Positions 1 to 14,015 of a stretch of DNA of 64,000 bases are shown piece after piece. The position numbers and the translations under genes were made by a program. Positions within the stretch are counted from its first letter, which is position 1. Every line of letters begins with the position of its first letter. The notes under the pieces are model-generated. The model was given only the letters and a program-made list of their open reading frames with translations. It made no database searches and was not told where the DNA came from. The stretch lies in NCBI GenBank assembly GCA_037975125.1, contig CM075854.1, positions 69,277,261 to 69,341,260 on the forward strand, in the 5' to 3' direction. The stretch comes from Latrodectus hesperus. Lineage: Eukaryota > Arthropoda > Arachnida > Araneae > Theridiidae.

Positions 1-196
1 CTTTGAAGAAAAATTGCATCTACTCCCGGTATTGGAGGCTAGAGAACTTCTTATCGGCCTTAGGCCATAACTCTGTACATATTTTCTGTCTTCTTGTTTA
101 CTCTTTATTTTGTATTTTTCTCTGTATCCACTTTCCTAGCGATAGAACTGTGTTCGCTTTCGCCTGCTGCATTTGAAATAAAGAAAAATAAATAAA
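1..196 (+). other. Possible 3' end of a retroelement or transcript, with A-rich tail
   Basis: This segment is less AT-rich than what follows. It contains a small GGCC-TTA-GGCC hairpin near 58-68 and ends in AATAAA-type A-rich repeats (about 174-196). That fits the 3' untranslated end and tail of a LINE or of a polyadenylated transcript entering from the left edge. I see no coding frame. Which of the two it is cannot be decided from the window. Confidence 0.35.
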
Positions 197-504
197 AAAC
201 ATTTCTCAAACCAAATGTAGTTATTTAAAAAATTTTATTTGTAATAAATTTATAATCATTTTGCCATTTTATTAGAAACTTCTTAATCAATCATAATTGT
301 CCGCACGTTTCCATTCCGATCGATGGAGCAAAGAGACTAAAAAATATTCAAAGTTAAGAATTATTTAATTCATTTGCTATATTAGATAAATTCATAAGAA
401 ATCGCAAATTGTAAATTATAAATTCATATATGATATTTAAAAAAAATGAAAAGATTTCAGGTTACTTTTTATAAGTAAGAGACACAGGATAATTTTAATT
501 TCAA
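197..504. other. AT-rich spacer
   Basis: AT-rich sequence with short homopolymer runs. I see no gene, tRNA, inverted repeat or recognisable element. Confidence 0.6.
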
Positions 505-790
505 ATTAAGAGAGGTGCTTTTAAAATCGAGGCAACTGTTGTCTTTGTATTTTGGTGGTCGAGTTTTCTCCACACTTACAAAAATAGATGTGGATTTCGC
601 TGGGGGCAACACACTTCGTTGAACCATGCTTTAGTTGTTACCACAGCGTCTTGAAGTCTGAAGGTCGTAAAGCTGTTTTCGAACCTTGAACGATAGTTTC
701 TCTTCTATCGTATTTTGAGTCACGCGCTTCTGTCAATTGACTATTTCGGGATGCTGTGATTAAAAATTTAACTACCAATGGGCGATGCAG
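505..790 (-). other. Unrecognised, more complex segment with a broken minus-strand reading frame
   Basis: Base composition is more balanced than the flanks. On the minus strand one frame stays open for about 40 codons, is broken by one stop, and then continues open through a GTAAGT sequence at about 574-579. That suggests an old coding repeat rather than an exon with a donor site. I do not recognise the product. It could be a decayed transposable element or non-coding DNA. Confidence 0.25.
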
Positions 791-1894
791 GAAAACTTGT
801 TGACAAATTCTTAAGCAATTGATATAAATGTTATTTTGCTGAGATTATATTTGCTGTTTTCTTCCATAAAATAAAAAATATTGAGAAATTCGCTAAAAAT
901 AGTGAAAAGCAACAATTAGCAAGTAAACACCAAATTTTTGATTGATTGTGACATTATTTAATTGCTGTCACTTAATTCTTCCGCCATTGGTACAAGGTTT
1001 CAATAATTGCCAACGATCTCTCTCTCTGTTTCCAGTCATTTAACATTATTTAAAAATATTTAAAAGGAAATCTTTCAGGTATTTTTTAAATTTTTATTGT
1101 ATTAAAGAATAAAAAATCGCATAAATTATTAATCTATTTCTTGTTCTTTATAAATATTATATAGTAATATATAGCAGTATTTTTATATGAATTTGTGTAA
1201 AATTCGCGATTGCAAGGTATTTATATATATTACTAAACAACTCATAAAAAATATTGATAGTTAAATTAAATGCTAAAAATTAAACTATGAAAACAATCAC
1301 TATTTTAAAACTTCAAAAATAAAAGTTCATCAATTTATTAATTACCATGTGAATCACTCATGATCTATTCAGCTTACATTTGTCAGATTAAAGAATACCT
1401 ATCAAAAGCAGAAAAATTAAAAAATAATAATCTATAGAAACTTTTTTTGTAAATTTTCCACTAAATTTGATATCTCCTTATTGAATTGCTGTGAAATTTG
1501 TAAAAATATTTATTAAAATTCTATATTTTCAATTTTACTTTTAAGATGCATTATATTAATGTATGTAAAGGAAGTTAGTTGACCAATATACAAAAATTAT
1601 TTGTATTCGTATTAGTTTAGATTATGTTTGAAATTTAAAAACCATAGCAAAAAATTATTTACTCGAAAGTTTTAAAAATATAAGAAACTTCACTAATGAT
1701 ATATTTATTTATAAATGAAATGACATTTAACATTTTATTTGTGTGTAGCAGTCGTATATTTGATTATTATTATCTTATTCTGGATACTTCATGCCATTTA
1801 TCATGGAAGAAATGCATTATACTCAGTAAAATCTTAAAAACAAAAAATTTGCAACGAAAAATAAAAAAAAGCTTCTGAGCAAAACAAATTAGTG
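791..1894. other. AT-rich spacer
   Basis: Long A/T runs and short chance reading frames. I see no gene or element. Confidence 0.6.
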
Positions 1895-2570
1895 AATGAG
1901 TTTTGCATCATGTAACGAGGGATAATGATTCATTGAGGCCTTCCTTGCAGTCACTTTTTATTACGTAAAACTAGTAGGGGAGATGCGACTGATGATCTTT
2001 GAGCTGCTTGCTTCCCGTACAAGATCCTTGATTTATTTGGTGCTTATTTCCTTTTCCGATCGTGAACACAAGCACAATTCATACCCAATAAAAGAAGCAA
2101 TATGAGAGCTACTTTTAGAGATGTCGTAAAAACAACTGTCGTTTTGTTTTGGCGACAGGCAAACACACTCGCAGATAAATAATTGGTTATATATATATAT
2201 ATATTTTTTTTTTTGGTCAGCTGATATGATAACTGTAGCTTGTTGAAAGGAGAAGTTTATACCCCTCTCGACACGCTCCCGTTTCTTTCAAGATTGCGAA
2301 ACACTGTCCATTAGAGTTGCTGTACCTGCACACCGGGCACCAGATCAAGAAAAATTATTTATTGTCTGACATTCATTATTTTCTATGGCCATAAATAAAG
2401 CATCTACTTGTCAATATCTGGAGAAATATAGTTCTCTTTCTCTGGTTATGGACGTCCAAGGTCGCGAGGAAGTGACTCCTCAAGTGGTGGCGACTAGTAA
2501 AAGAAAGGTTAAAGAATCATTAGAAAAATTCTTTTTTAGCGTCATTACTTCCAGAAAAATTAATTTGTAA
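1895..2570. other. Complex segment of unknown role
   Basis: About 670 bp of mixed composition lies inside a very AT-rich surround and contains a short (TA)n/T run at 2187-2216. A plus-strand frame of 61 codons (2385-2570) has unremarkable composition and no recognisable domain. The segment could be a decayed repeat, a non-coding exon or a regulatory region. I cannot choose between these. Confidence 0.25.
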
Positions 2571-5500
2571 CTTTAAATTATGACAAAAATCCCTTATATT
2601 TTTCGAAACACATATTAAAATATCTTGTAGTTAAAATGAATTAACTTTCTAAAAATATTTTTACTGTTTTTAATAAAGTTATTCCAATAACTTTAATGTC
2701 TTTAATAAAAAATATTCGTTTATGTTATGAAACAAAATAATAAATTTACTGCTCATCACGACAAATTAATCACATTCTTTTTATAATATTATAAAATAAA
2801 TTTAGATGAAGGACCCGATAGAGTGAAAATAATGTAAAAAATTCCTCTTTTACTTAATACTGAAATATATAATCAGGTTAAAAATTCAAACATTCTTTTT
2901 TAATTTCGTTGTTGTGGATCTAAAATTTAAGATTGCTAAACAAAATTAAGCACAAAATACAAGATGTCATATATGTATAAACAAATATTTTAATATATGA
3001 ATAGCTTTGAAAGCATAAAATATTTTAAATTTGCAAATTTTTAAATAGGTATAAATGAGCACGTATTTGCTTTAATAGCTCCAAAATTAAACTTTATTCA
3101 TATACAAAGATATATTTCACAATGTTAGACATAAAGTTATCAATAAAATTATTTGAATATACTCTTTTGCAAAAACAAATTTTGGTAGGAGAACTTTTAA
3201 ATATTGCTTATTTTTAAAATAATCTATACTAAAAGGTTATAAAAGGTGATTGAGATAGATTTTAAAATAGTGTTTTGGTTTGCTTCCCATGAACTTTACA
3301 GCCATCTTAATATACCTTTATCAACTGTCAAAATCGGATTACATGTTATTGGCAGATATAAACTCTTAACTACCTAAACTGCAATCAAGCAGTACTAGGA
3401 AAAAATTTAATTAAACATGACATTATTTTAATAATTTGAATTTCTAAAACAATATTCTTGCTTTTTACGAAGTACCTAATAGAGTTTATATGAAAATGAA
3501 ATTTATTCAGTCAGTTCATATATATACATATAAGAATTGATATCTTATATATATATATATATATATAGGAACTGACGCTGTACATACTTTTTAAAATAAA
3601 TGTATGAAAAATTATGTGTGATTAAAATAAACCAACTAACTCAAAATACTTTTTTTCTTTTAAATAAGACAAAAATTAATCTATTTATTTTAATTATAAT
3701 TAATTTATTTTTTAAAATTTATTTACAAATCATAAATATTCATAAAAAATATTTTCATTCTTGTATAAAGACTAGAGATTTTTCAAATTCTAATTAATTT
3801 AATACTTTTCCAAAATATCTGAATCGTATGAACTTTTGAAGGCTTAAGAAATATTTTAATTGTTAGACTAGAATCTATATAAAGTTGCATTTTCCCATCT
3901 TATTTTGAATGATAAATAAAAGTAGAAAACTACATACAAGATACATCAATTTACTGTGCATCTTATTTGAAAAGAAAACAAACTTAACGTTTTATACTTT
4001 CGAATAAGTTTTTTTTGCGCAAAAATACTTTCAAATTGTAAAATAAACGTAAAAGTTAAAGATAATATTTTAAATCAGATTTGCTCATTAATTTTAGTGC
4101 ATGTTCTTAGAGTGAAATGCATTGATTTTCCCATATTCCACATAAGGAGCAAAACTGAGCGAGTTTTTACTGATTTACGAAAACATTCCTTTAAATTAAT
4201 GTCACTTACTTTTATGCACATAGAAAGAAGAAATATGAGGAAATTAAGATTTTTCACATTTAAAAAGTACTTAAAATACTATTAAGATTAAAAAGCAAAT
4301 TAGATAACAAAATCATGAATACTATCTTCAGTTAATTATTGGGCGATTTTTGATTGTATGATATTAAATTTAAAAAATACATCGAACTCATTTTTTCCAG
4401 CTTAAAATATTTAACGTAAATTGATTTTTAGAATTAAGTTTACATTTAAGGCAAACAAGTGTTATAAATTTTTTGTGTGATTGAAGATCTCTATTCTAAG
4501 TTTTAAAAATATTGCAAGAAATCTATTTTGTTAGAAATTCTTCAAAATTTTAAAATTTTGTTATTTCTAAATGCATGCAAATGTAACATATGTGCTTACG
4601 TTTTTGATAAATGTTAATAATATACTTTGTAAAAATATTCTCGAGAACAATTTATTCCATTAAGGTTCAGCTGTAAATATACTCAATGTTTACTGGTATT
4701 ACAACAAACACATACATGCCTTCAGAAAATAAATTAAAAATATTATACTGTAATAACAACACCAAGAATCTGATTTTATAGGTATGTTCATACAACTGAT
4801 ATTAGTAAATAATTAAAATGTCATATCAGAAGACTATTTTTAATAATTTTGAATAATGATTAAAGCAGTTACAGTGGAAAAATTCATAAATGAAAAGGTA
4901 TAGCTATAATGTTACTGACACATGAAACGCAAAACCTGTTATATCACTTAGCTTCTTTAGATTAATGATTTCACTTAATTCACTGTAACAAATAATCGAA
5001 GCTATAAGCAAATGGTGCTTCAATCCAGTGCCCTAACACATGAAACAGCATGTCACATCACATAAAATGCAGAATCAAACTTTTATTGCAGATACTCCAA
5101 ACAAAAATATAACCATTATATAAAAATTTGAGAGATCATTTTCTTGTAATGCAATCACCTAGGGTTAGATTTCCTTCTCTTTAAATAAGCTGACTGATAT
5201 GTATTTATTTGAAAAACTTTTGATCTGCATTTCAGTCCTGGCTTTTTTATAGAACAGAACGTAATACTTCATCTGTTAAAGATATGCTTGAAGCGTCATT
5301 TCGTATTATTTTTGATCATATCTAAAAGTGATGCAAAACCAGTATAATTCAATAGCACACGTAACATTTGTATTGCCTACCATTGCATTGCTTTTGGGGA
5401 CCATTTAACAATTAGACAATATTTAATTGTACTTCGAAAAAGTATCAGAGAAATACATTTGAAAATTAGTGATATTTTTTATAGCAAGGTCTCCAAATTT

Positions 5501-8500
5501 CACATTCATTTAGAACTCAAAATGCTATTGGACATGCCAATTGTGACATCCTACAATTTTGGTTAATCTAAAGGCTCATTTGTACTACTTATAGTCAGAA
5601 ATAGATTTTAATTGAGTCTACAAATTCACATTACAGCAAGTATTGTCATCTGTTCATCTGTGTTGAATGCGATACAGCGAAGATTTAAAATTATTTCGTT
5701 TGTGGAATTTTAAAAAAGAAGCTTATTTTTTAGTTTGAAATTTTAATCGTTTATATACCAATATCAGTGATGCTAATAAACACAAAACTTATCGCTAAAT
5801 TGTTAGAACTTATTATAAGTCTGCTATTTCAATATTGAACAGTTTCAGTGAATAAACTAGTTTTTATTAAACCACTTGAAGATAAAAAAAAAAGAAAACT
5901 GAGAGTACTTAACGTTACTAAATAAAACTTGAAAGAGTTTAAACTTATACTTAGTACGGTGAATTTATTCTTCATGTTTTAAATCTACTTATCTAATAGA
6001 GATAAGATGAGCTTCACCTTGAAAAGAATGAGCTATAAAATACCTTCATGATATCACTACGAACAGTTTTTTTAATTTTTTAGGCTAACATAGGGAAAAA
6101 TTGGAAATGAATTATTTGCCTTTTCTTTAAAAGTATTAAAGGAAATATATGCTAACTTTAAAATGTTTAAAATAAATGAAATATGAAAATTATTTTTTCC
6201 TCTTTTTCTTTTCAATTTTTTATTCGTTTTTAACATAAATCATTCCTTTAAATTATCTTTCAATAAAATTTCAAGATAATGTAAAGTGTTTTATCTAATA
6301 ATTGTTAATTATTTTTTATTTAATTTCACTAAATTTTAATATTGCTATCATATTTATAAAGGGTCTATAAATTCTTAACTTTTCTAGGTAATAGGGATAA
6401 AATACAGTTGCTAGCAGATAATTATATGATATGAGGATTAACAACATGAAATATACATTAATGAATATAATGATGTGAAAATTATCAATTATCTTTTTTG
6501 CATTTGCATCTCTTATATTTGATGTGAATTTTAATTAAGGAATTATATTTATACAATTTATATCTAAATTATATTCATTAGTTATATATCATATATAATT
6601 AATGAAAATAACGTGAATTTTAATCAATGAATTTTATAAATAATTTTAATATAAGAAAAATAAAGTTTTACTTTAAATTCCATATCAATAATATATTTAC
6701 GTGAACTATTTAGCTGCATTTTAAGTATTTCTTACTTTATTATATTTGGACAAAATTTCTCCTAATTATTAATTTGTGCATGTGCATACATGGCTTTTAC
6801 AGAATATACAAAGCATTTTTTCCTCTCTCTTTGAAACTGCTTTTTCAACGTATAAAATTATTATAAAAAGTAACTATATAAAGCTATTCAAGTAAGTATA
6901 CCTCTTTATAAAATTTTGTATATATTTCTTAAGAATTAAAAGTCATTTTAAAGGTTTCGCTTTTAGATTAAATTCGGAAGGGTTGTTAAACATTATACAA
7001 TAAAAAAATTTCTTTCAAATATTTCATTATGCTATTGCACTTTCCATTGATATAATAATTCAGTAAGTAAGTTAATAATTTAAAACAGAAATTCACCTAA
7101 TAAAAATACATGAGTGAAAAAATTATAAAAAAGATAATGAAAAATAATTGTTCATAAAGCATATGTTTCATGTGATGAAAACATTTTATTTGTTGTCTGT
7201 CTACCCAATTACAGGGGATGAATTTTATTCAGACCATGGATTATCAGGATTTTTAAAGTAGGAGTCAAAAATTATTTTTTGAAAAATTGTGTTTGTTTAA
7301 ATACTTTAATTAGAGAATCTTTAAAAGTGGTATTTTCTAAGTTTACTTTACAAATTCAAGTGGATCAATCGATTGCGTGGACGCTATCTTTTGACGAATT
7401 TACCGAGTGCAAATTTAAATGCTTTCATTAGATATATTATATTACGTAATTTTCGTTAAATTATATTTAAATTGCACAGTGTATTATAATTTCATTTTAA
7501 TAGTATTTTCAAAATCCTCTTAAATATAAGTTATTTTGTACCATAACCATTAATGTCGACAGATTTAATAGCATTTTAAACCATCAAAACCTTAAGAAAT
7601 AAAATTAGGTTTCAAAGGTCAACAACCAATAACATCCAACAGCAAAGAATGAGTTCAGATCAATTTGTAGTGTAAATAATACTAAACGAATACCTATTTT
7701 TCAAATAAATGTAAAATCCATTATTCTGGAAAAATACGTTTACTATTTCCCTCTTATTTCATTATATAAAGACTTTCACATAAATATAAATTGGTTTTAC
7801 GTGTATATTACTTTTATACATAGTAATTTTAAATTAGAAATTAATTATCAATCCTATAAAATGGTCTCTCTGCATATTTTTAATTGACAATACCTCTAGT
7901 ATATCATTTTTAAATGAATATGTAGGCCATCTTTAAATGAAAAAAAGCTATGACTATGAACTTGTAGAACCAGAAGGAATTGTCAAAAAATAATTTGCCA
8001 AAATAACTTGGCAAGTTTTAAATACTTATTGTATTCAAAATTTGCTTAAAAAGTTTTAACTACTAAAGTTTTGTGATAAAAAACATAAAATTTTCAGCTT
8101 CATTCGTTTTATTATAGTCAATTTAATGCTATAAATTTAAATAAAAAATTTATTGATTTATCTTTAAGAAGTCTCTTAATTTATATTTTCTAGAAGCATT
8201 TCAATTAGAGGTAGTTATAAAATAAACGAAAATAGAATCATACCAGTAGCTGCAGCTCTCAAGTTATCAGGATTATTTATAAGGCTCGATAGCAATATCA
8301 GTTAATAAAGAATCTTACGTCAAAGACGATTTCCTTTTCTATAATTAACATAACTTTTTAAGCGATTGCGAAATATTCGTTCCGTCTTAAGTGGAATAGG
8401 CTGTAAAAGTTATTACCGTTCCACATTTAACCTTGTAAATTTATTCCAAATAAATAGTGGCAAAATTTGCCTTTGTAATAGCAAATGTCATCTACTTGTT

Positions 8501-8819
8501 CTAAGAATAATAATTTTACTTACCTGAAGAATAACGTCTGTGCTAATCCTCTAAGAATAGTACTTTAGTTTGTAGAATTATATTTTTTTATTACTATTTA
8601 ATGAGAAAAAGTAGTTTTGAGCTTTAAATATTGTTTTCATTAATTATACTAAGATATAATTTTTGTTGAATGTATAAATATTCAGATATGAACAAAACTG
8701 AATCGTATCGTAATCTGCCTTGAAGAAGTTGTAAGAAAAAAATATTTCAATTAATGTGTATATTAATAAAAACAGTATATCTAAAAATGTAGTTTACATT
8801 TTTTTCCTATTCTACTGCG
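2571..8819. other. AT-rich spacer
   Basis: Over 6 kb of AT-rich DNA. It has a short (TA)n tract at 3546-3568, an AAAATTTT-type palindrome at about 4542-4559, and an imperfect 33-bp palindrome near 6578-6610. Reading frames are short and look like chance. I recognise no gene or element. Confidence 0.55.
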
Positions 8820-8950
8820 CTTTATTAAACCCGAAGGCTAATAGAATTACGACTTACCAAACCACTACAAAAAATTATGCCTCAAGGAAGATACGAACCC
8901 ACAAACTGTTGAACTGCAAATTAAAGAACTAACGCTTCTCACCAAAAGGG
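8820..8950 (-). repeat. tRNA-derived SINE remnant (minus strand)
   Basis: Read on the minus strand, the segment has an RNA polymerase III B-box-like core, GGGTTCGTATC, at about 8888-8903. A degenerate A-box-like stretch lies about 30 bp upstream (8931-8943), the spacing of a tRNA internal promoter. The acceptor arms do not fold, so it is not a tRNA gene. It is most likely the head of an old SINE. Confidence 0.4.
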
Positions 8951-11900
8951 ATAGGATAAAACGAATGTTTTGACTGAAAGAAGCATAGAGAAGAAATTGA
9001 CAATTTTTTCAAAAGATCATTTTTACTGAATTACTAAACGCTGCAAAAGAAACTTCAATTACAAAGTTTACATTTTAACTTGCATTTTCCTTTTTACACT
9101 CATCCCTTGTAGTTCTATTAAATCATTTCTATTTTTAGTGTATTGTATAAATTTTTAAAGTAAGAGTTAAATTTTTAAAATAAGAGTAAAAATGACATTG
9201 TTCTCTTATATTACATTTCTGTTTGATATTCAATATAAATTTTCCTATTATTAATGTTTTCTTGAACGAACAGTAAATTATTTAGCAATATAAATAGGCG
9301 TTTCGTGACACCAAGAAAATTTTGGAGGGAAACAATTTTATGGGAAGGAGAACATAGCTAGAAATTAGAAAAACAATCGATGTAAACATGCAGCCTTATT
9401 TCAAGAGGCATCCAAAATTCCATCCACTGACAATGATACATGCCTGATACACCGTATCGATGGTTAGATATTTTTCAATAATATCTAGCACCTTATACTA
9501 AAGACATTTTCATACAGCTAGATATCCATTTTCATATGTTTGACAAAAGAGGAATATATGATAACTCAACGTAAGTGAAAGCGTGTCTATCAAACATAAG
9601 CAAATGCTTTGATAAGGAAACTACGTTTGCCAACCTAAGTTCTTGTTTACAGCGTTATGCCTACATTTTTGAGTGTATTGTTCATATTTTCTTAATGATT
9701 CAATTCTCTACATGTTTTCTACTAGAGTGTGTGTGTATAGCCATGAAAATAAATTTCATTGAATGCATTTAAACTTGTTCATTTTGAGTCTGTAATGAAC
9801 TGATAAGCATATATTAGGTTTTAGCCTGTAACAGTATAAAACTTATCACAACTGAAAAACTACTTTTTTAACAATAGTGCAATCAAACATTTTTTTTATA
9901 TCAAAAGGCTTATTTTTTCAGAAATAAGTCTTAAAATAAAAAAATACTTTTTCCCTAGTCTTCTAAGAAATATAAAAAGTTATTTTTTATATCTGCCTTC
10001 AATATATACTTTAGCGAAAAATTTGATTTTGTAACTTTCTCTAATTTGAATTTGTGTCTTGTGACTAAATTAAATTTGCAAAATTATATTGTAGTATATT
10101 TTTAATTTAAATGTATGGTAATGTATAAGAAACTAAATTACATAAACTTATCTAATATTATAAAATTTTCAACCGTAAATACAGATAAAAAATAACTATA
10201 CCTTCGCTTCACTAGAGTAATATTTTTCAGAAAAAGTTTGCAACGTAAATAAGTATCTGATATATATATACAGTTTTCAGAGTATATATAATCACACTCA
10301 TTCTATACATATTTTACAACTAACATAATGCTTTTAGGAAATTAAGGAAAAATTATTTCTAAATTCGAGTTTTAAACTACTGTACTCGCGTTTTATATCC
10401 TCAATAGAAAAAATTTTGATGTAACGTTAGAATCTTGAGGGTAGAAAAAATTAGCCTGAGCTAAATCTGGAGAGTATAACAAGTGCTTCATTTAACGCAT
10501 CGAATTTTTTTGAACAATATGTTCAAAAATTAAAGAATGTCTTATTGTGCTTTTGTAATGTAGATATAAATATCCTGAATTACAGAAATTAGACCTGATT
10601 CTTGGGGTTTGATTTAAGGAATTATTCATATTTTTATATGTTACTGCATTTCCGATGGACAATACGCTTGACATTTAAGAAGATGGGAAGTATACATTTT
10701 TTGCATCATTTTGTTTCTCTCGTCCTTTATTGATATTGGCGACGTCTTCGATACCTGAGACCAAATTATGCTTTCTTGAACATAAGCCTGATTGGTAACC
10801 TCAAGTGATTTTATTAATATTTTGCATAGTAAAAAGTAAAATCAAGGTAATATCATTCTTTCATACAATTGTGGTTACCCATATACTTATGAACTTCAAA
10901 CAATCAATTCGCGAACTATTAATGGGCTGTAGGTTCAACAAATAACTGCTAATGATGCTGCAAGACAGAGAACATTTACATATTTAATTTGAATATTACT
11001 CCGGTTTCTTTTTAAGGAATTGAGAATAGTATTTGTAATATACCTAGATATGTATTGAAGTATTTTTAAGCACTCTAGCATTATAACTTATTTAAAAGTT
11101 CATATTAATGTATTTTAAAATATCAGAACAGTAATATGTTAAATAAACAAAAACATGCCTCGACATTATATATTAAAATGAATTATCCAATTGGTGTCAA
11201 TATCAGTGCAAAATTTATAGCAAGTATTTTTACAGAGTAGTTATATATTTTTTCATTCATTTTGATCTTATACAGAAATGTATACTGAATTATAACTATT
11301 TAATGACTAGAAATATAACTGGAAGAGTAGTGCAAATAGTCACTTCTAATTTTGCAGGCGTAGCTTCAAAAAGAAAACACATCTCGCATATTTTACATAA
11401 ATTGAATTCATCCTTTAACTGAAGTTAGAAGCCGAAACTCTCTCGAAATCCACTTTCATACTTGCCCAGGAAATAAGGATTGCCAAAGGGTTACGAATTT
11501 TCCCTACATCTACGATTTGAATTGATATGCATTCTATAAGTTCACAATACGCAGCTAACGATACTTGGGAATTATTCTTGCACTCACACACATAGAATAA
11601 CATTACTGAATATCATTCAACCGAATTTTACCTTAAATGTTAATTCACTCCAATGAAATTAATATTAAATTTAATACCCATAACAGAAACTAATAGTTCC
11701 AAAAGCGATTACTTCCGAAACAATTGAAATATATAAATATTTATAACGTTTATGTAATAATTTTTACACCGTTTATATATTTATTCTAAAAAGAAATATT
11801 TTTGGGTTGTTTTGATAAAAATTATTGCTATTTATGTGATCCTTCATTTTAAAGTTATCGGAATAAATAATTAACAATTGTTTGCAGAAAGTATTTAACT

Positions 11901-11968
11901 AAAAAATTATGACAATATTTAGCTTAAATACTAAACAAAAACCAATAAATGAAATTTCAAATTGCATG
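8951..11968. other. AT-rich spacer
   Basis: AT-rich DNA with slightly more complex patches near 9290-9580, 10680-10800 and 11340-11640. None has a reading frame or repeat structure I recognise. Confidence 0.5.
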
Positions 11969-12261
11969 TATGTATGTAACGCCGGTGCTTAATGATAGTG
12001 CTTCGTTCTCCCAAGACATAGGTCCAAGGTTCGATTCTTGAGCTGGCCAAGGTCGACTCAGACTTTCATCCCTTCAATGGGTTAATAAACTGAATACATA
12101 TCATTGGTAACTAAATACTTGCGGTTTCGCGTTAAGCTGACCACCTAACCGGGACATATGATTCGCACCCAAGGATCCTTGTTCAGGAAAGCACATACGG
12201 GCACTGTAGGCCTTAGCCCTCATTGGGTCATCATGCCACAGGTTTATATATATATATATAT
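11969..12261 (+). mobile_element. tRNA-derived SINE with (TA)n tail and target-site duplication
   Basis: A SINE with a tRNA-like head: a B box GGTTCGATTC at about 12029-12038 and a degenerate A box about 26 bp before it. A central block follows at 12048-12074 (CAAGGTCGACTCAG then TTTCATCCCTTC). From memory, this resembles the conserved central block of widespread invertebrate SINEs (Meta/RUDI-like, cephalopod SINEs). The element ends in (TA)n at 12244-12261. The 9-mer AATTGCATG flanks it exactly (11960-11968 and 12262-12270), which marks a real insertion whose 3' tail is the TA array. The short dinucleotide tail implies target-primed reverse transcription by a LINE partner that tolerates such tails. 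Confidence 0.75.
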
Positions 12262-12270
12262 AATTGCATG

Positions 12271-12866
12271 ATATCTTATCTTAAATTTGATGACATACAG
12301 GCGGGTTAAGCCCACCAACATTCCTATGCTTTTGCTTCTAATGAGTTTATATTTACTAGAAAAAGAAATACTTTTGGGTTAATTATGAGAAAATTGTGCG
12401 ATTTGTAAAAATAAAGATATTTACTATTTTTCAAAGATATTTAATTTACTTAACTTTGTTCAAAACGCGCCTTGAAATAAGGTCTCACCTACAGATAACT
12501 TAAAAATAAATTGAATGTAATGCGAAACGCTTTAAAAAGAAAATTTCTTTAATCATGGAATTATCATCAAACATTGAAGTCGGAACTTCTCTTTTTCTCA
12601 ATGTTCCAATACATCTCCAAATGATAGCTAATTGAAGAAACCTAAAACACATTCGCTGCACTTTGCTAAAACACTAACCTTTTTCAAAATTGCAAGAAAT
12701 TTTGAAGATCGCTATCTTTGTAAAGAAAACTACTGCAATGTAGTCAGAAGAGGGGATTAGATGCTTCATGCATTTTTACTCTAGTTCCATTCATTAAGCT
12801 TAGATGACTATTTTAAAAGGAAGGAAAGAACCACACGTTAACATTCTTGAAGGTAAGAGTTCAGGG
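12271..12866. other. AT-rich spacer
   Basis: Mixed AT-rich DNA following the SINE target duplication. I see no gene or element. Confidence 0.5.
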
Positions 12867-12950
12867 ACCGTGGGCATCGCAGAATAAACAACTTTACTGT
12901 GGAAAGCTTCAAAATCATGAGTTCAAATCATAATTATGGTTTAGATTAAT
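12867..12950 (+). repeat. Possible SINE head remnant
   Basis: The segment starts GGGACCGTGGG, similar to the start of the SINE at 16454. It carries a B-box-like GAGTTCAAATC about 36 bp after an A-box-like stretch. No body or tail can be followed, so this is only a decayed tRNA-like head. Confidence 0.3.
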
Positions 12951-13218
12951 TACAAACATTGTAATAAAGATTTCAAAATGAAACATTGTTTGTGTTTTAA
13001 GTACATTGCAAACCAATATCCTGATACGAGCTGCATTCTTTTCTGTCCTTCAATCAACTCAGACGGAAATTCAGCGGATGCACGTAATAAGGATTGTCAT
13101 TCGCATAGATGATATCTGAAAAATGAAGGACAGTAATAAACAGTCTTTGTGTAAAATCTGCACTATGTTACCAAAAATGTGTTGTGCCTTTTTCAGTTTA
13201 TTCGATTTCCATTTATGA

Positions 13219-13221
<3 letters not shown>

Positions 13222-13298
<77 letters not shown>

Positions 13299-13317
13299 TA
13301 GTAGTAGTAGTAGTAGT

Positions 13318-13354
<37 letters not shown>

Positions 13355-13384
13355 TACGATAGATGGATAGATATATATATATAG
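13222..13384. repeat. Compound microsatellite (TA)n-(GA)n-(TAG)n-(TA)n-(GATA)n
   Basis: A (TA)n run of about 68 bp, then a short GA run, about seven TAG units (13299-13319), a second (TA)n run, and GATA/GATG units ending in (TA)n. The translated frame across it is an artefact of the repeat. Confidence 0.95.
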
Positions 13385-14015
13385 CCTTCTGTTTTTAAAA
13401 TGTAACTATAGATCTCTTTTCTAGACTGACTGCAACATGAGAATCTTCTTAAAACAAAATAATTCTAAATAACATTTCTATATTTTTAATATAATATTTA
13501 GTTCGCAAAATCAAAGTTTGTAGGATATTTTTGAAACTTTTATATCTATTTTAGCAAAACAGAATCTGGGAAGTTTTTGTTAACGTACAATTTTTGCAAG
13601 AACGATAATAATACATTCATATTGGTAAAAATACCTGTATTTATATATTTCAACCTCATTAACGTTTGAATAGGATATAATGCAAAAATAGCTCAAAAAC
13701 TGATCCTTTTGATCGGATTAAACCATTTTTTTATTTCTTTGGCTTTCTCTGTGAGGTACTAGTTTGTAGTGCTTAAACTGAGATTAGCTAAAATTTTATT
13801 GATACATTTATTAGATATTTATAAATTGTTATTAAAATATTAAAAACATTTCTTTTTTTAATTATTAAACAGCTAAATCTAAATCTAACATCTAAATATT
13901 AAACATCTAATTTTTTAATAATTAGTTTATTCCTTAATTAGGATATTAGTGATTTTACTTGTTTTAAAAATCAATAATAATGTGAATTAATCAATTTAAA
14001 CACAAGTTTAACTAA
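13385..14015. other. AT-rich spacer
   Basis: AT-rich, including a run of short near-repeats of an ATCTAAATNTTAA-like unit at 13868-13915. I see no gene. Confidence 0.55.

Noticed and set aside
574..579. GTAAGT splice-donor match on the minus strand
   Set aside because: The reading frame simply continues through it, and the exon before it contains a stop.
695..735. Shared GTATTTTGAGTCACGC between this region and about 14384
   Set aside because: Only 16 bp match and the flanks do not align, so common origin is not supported.
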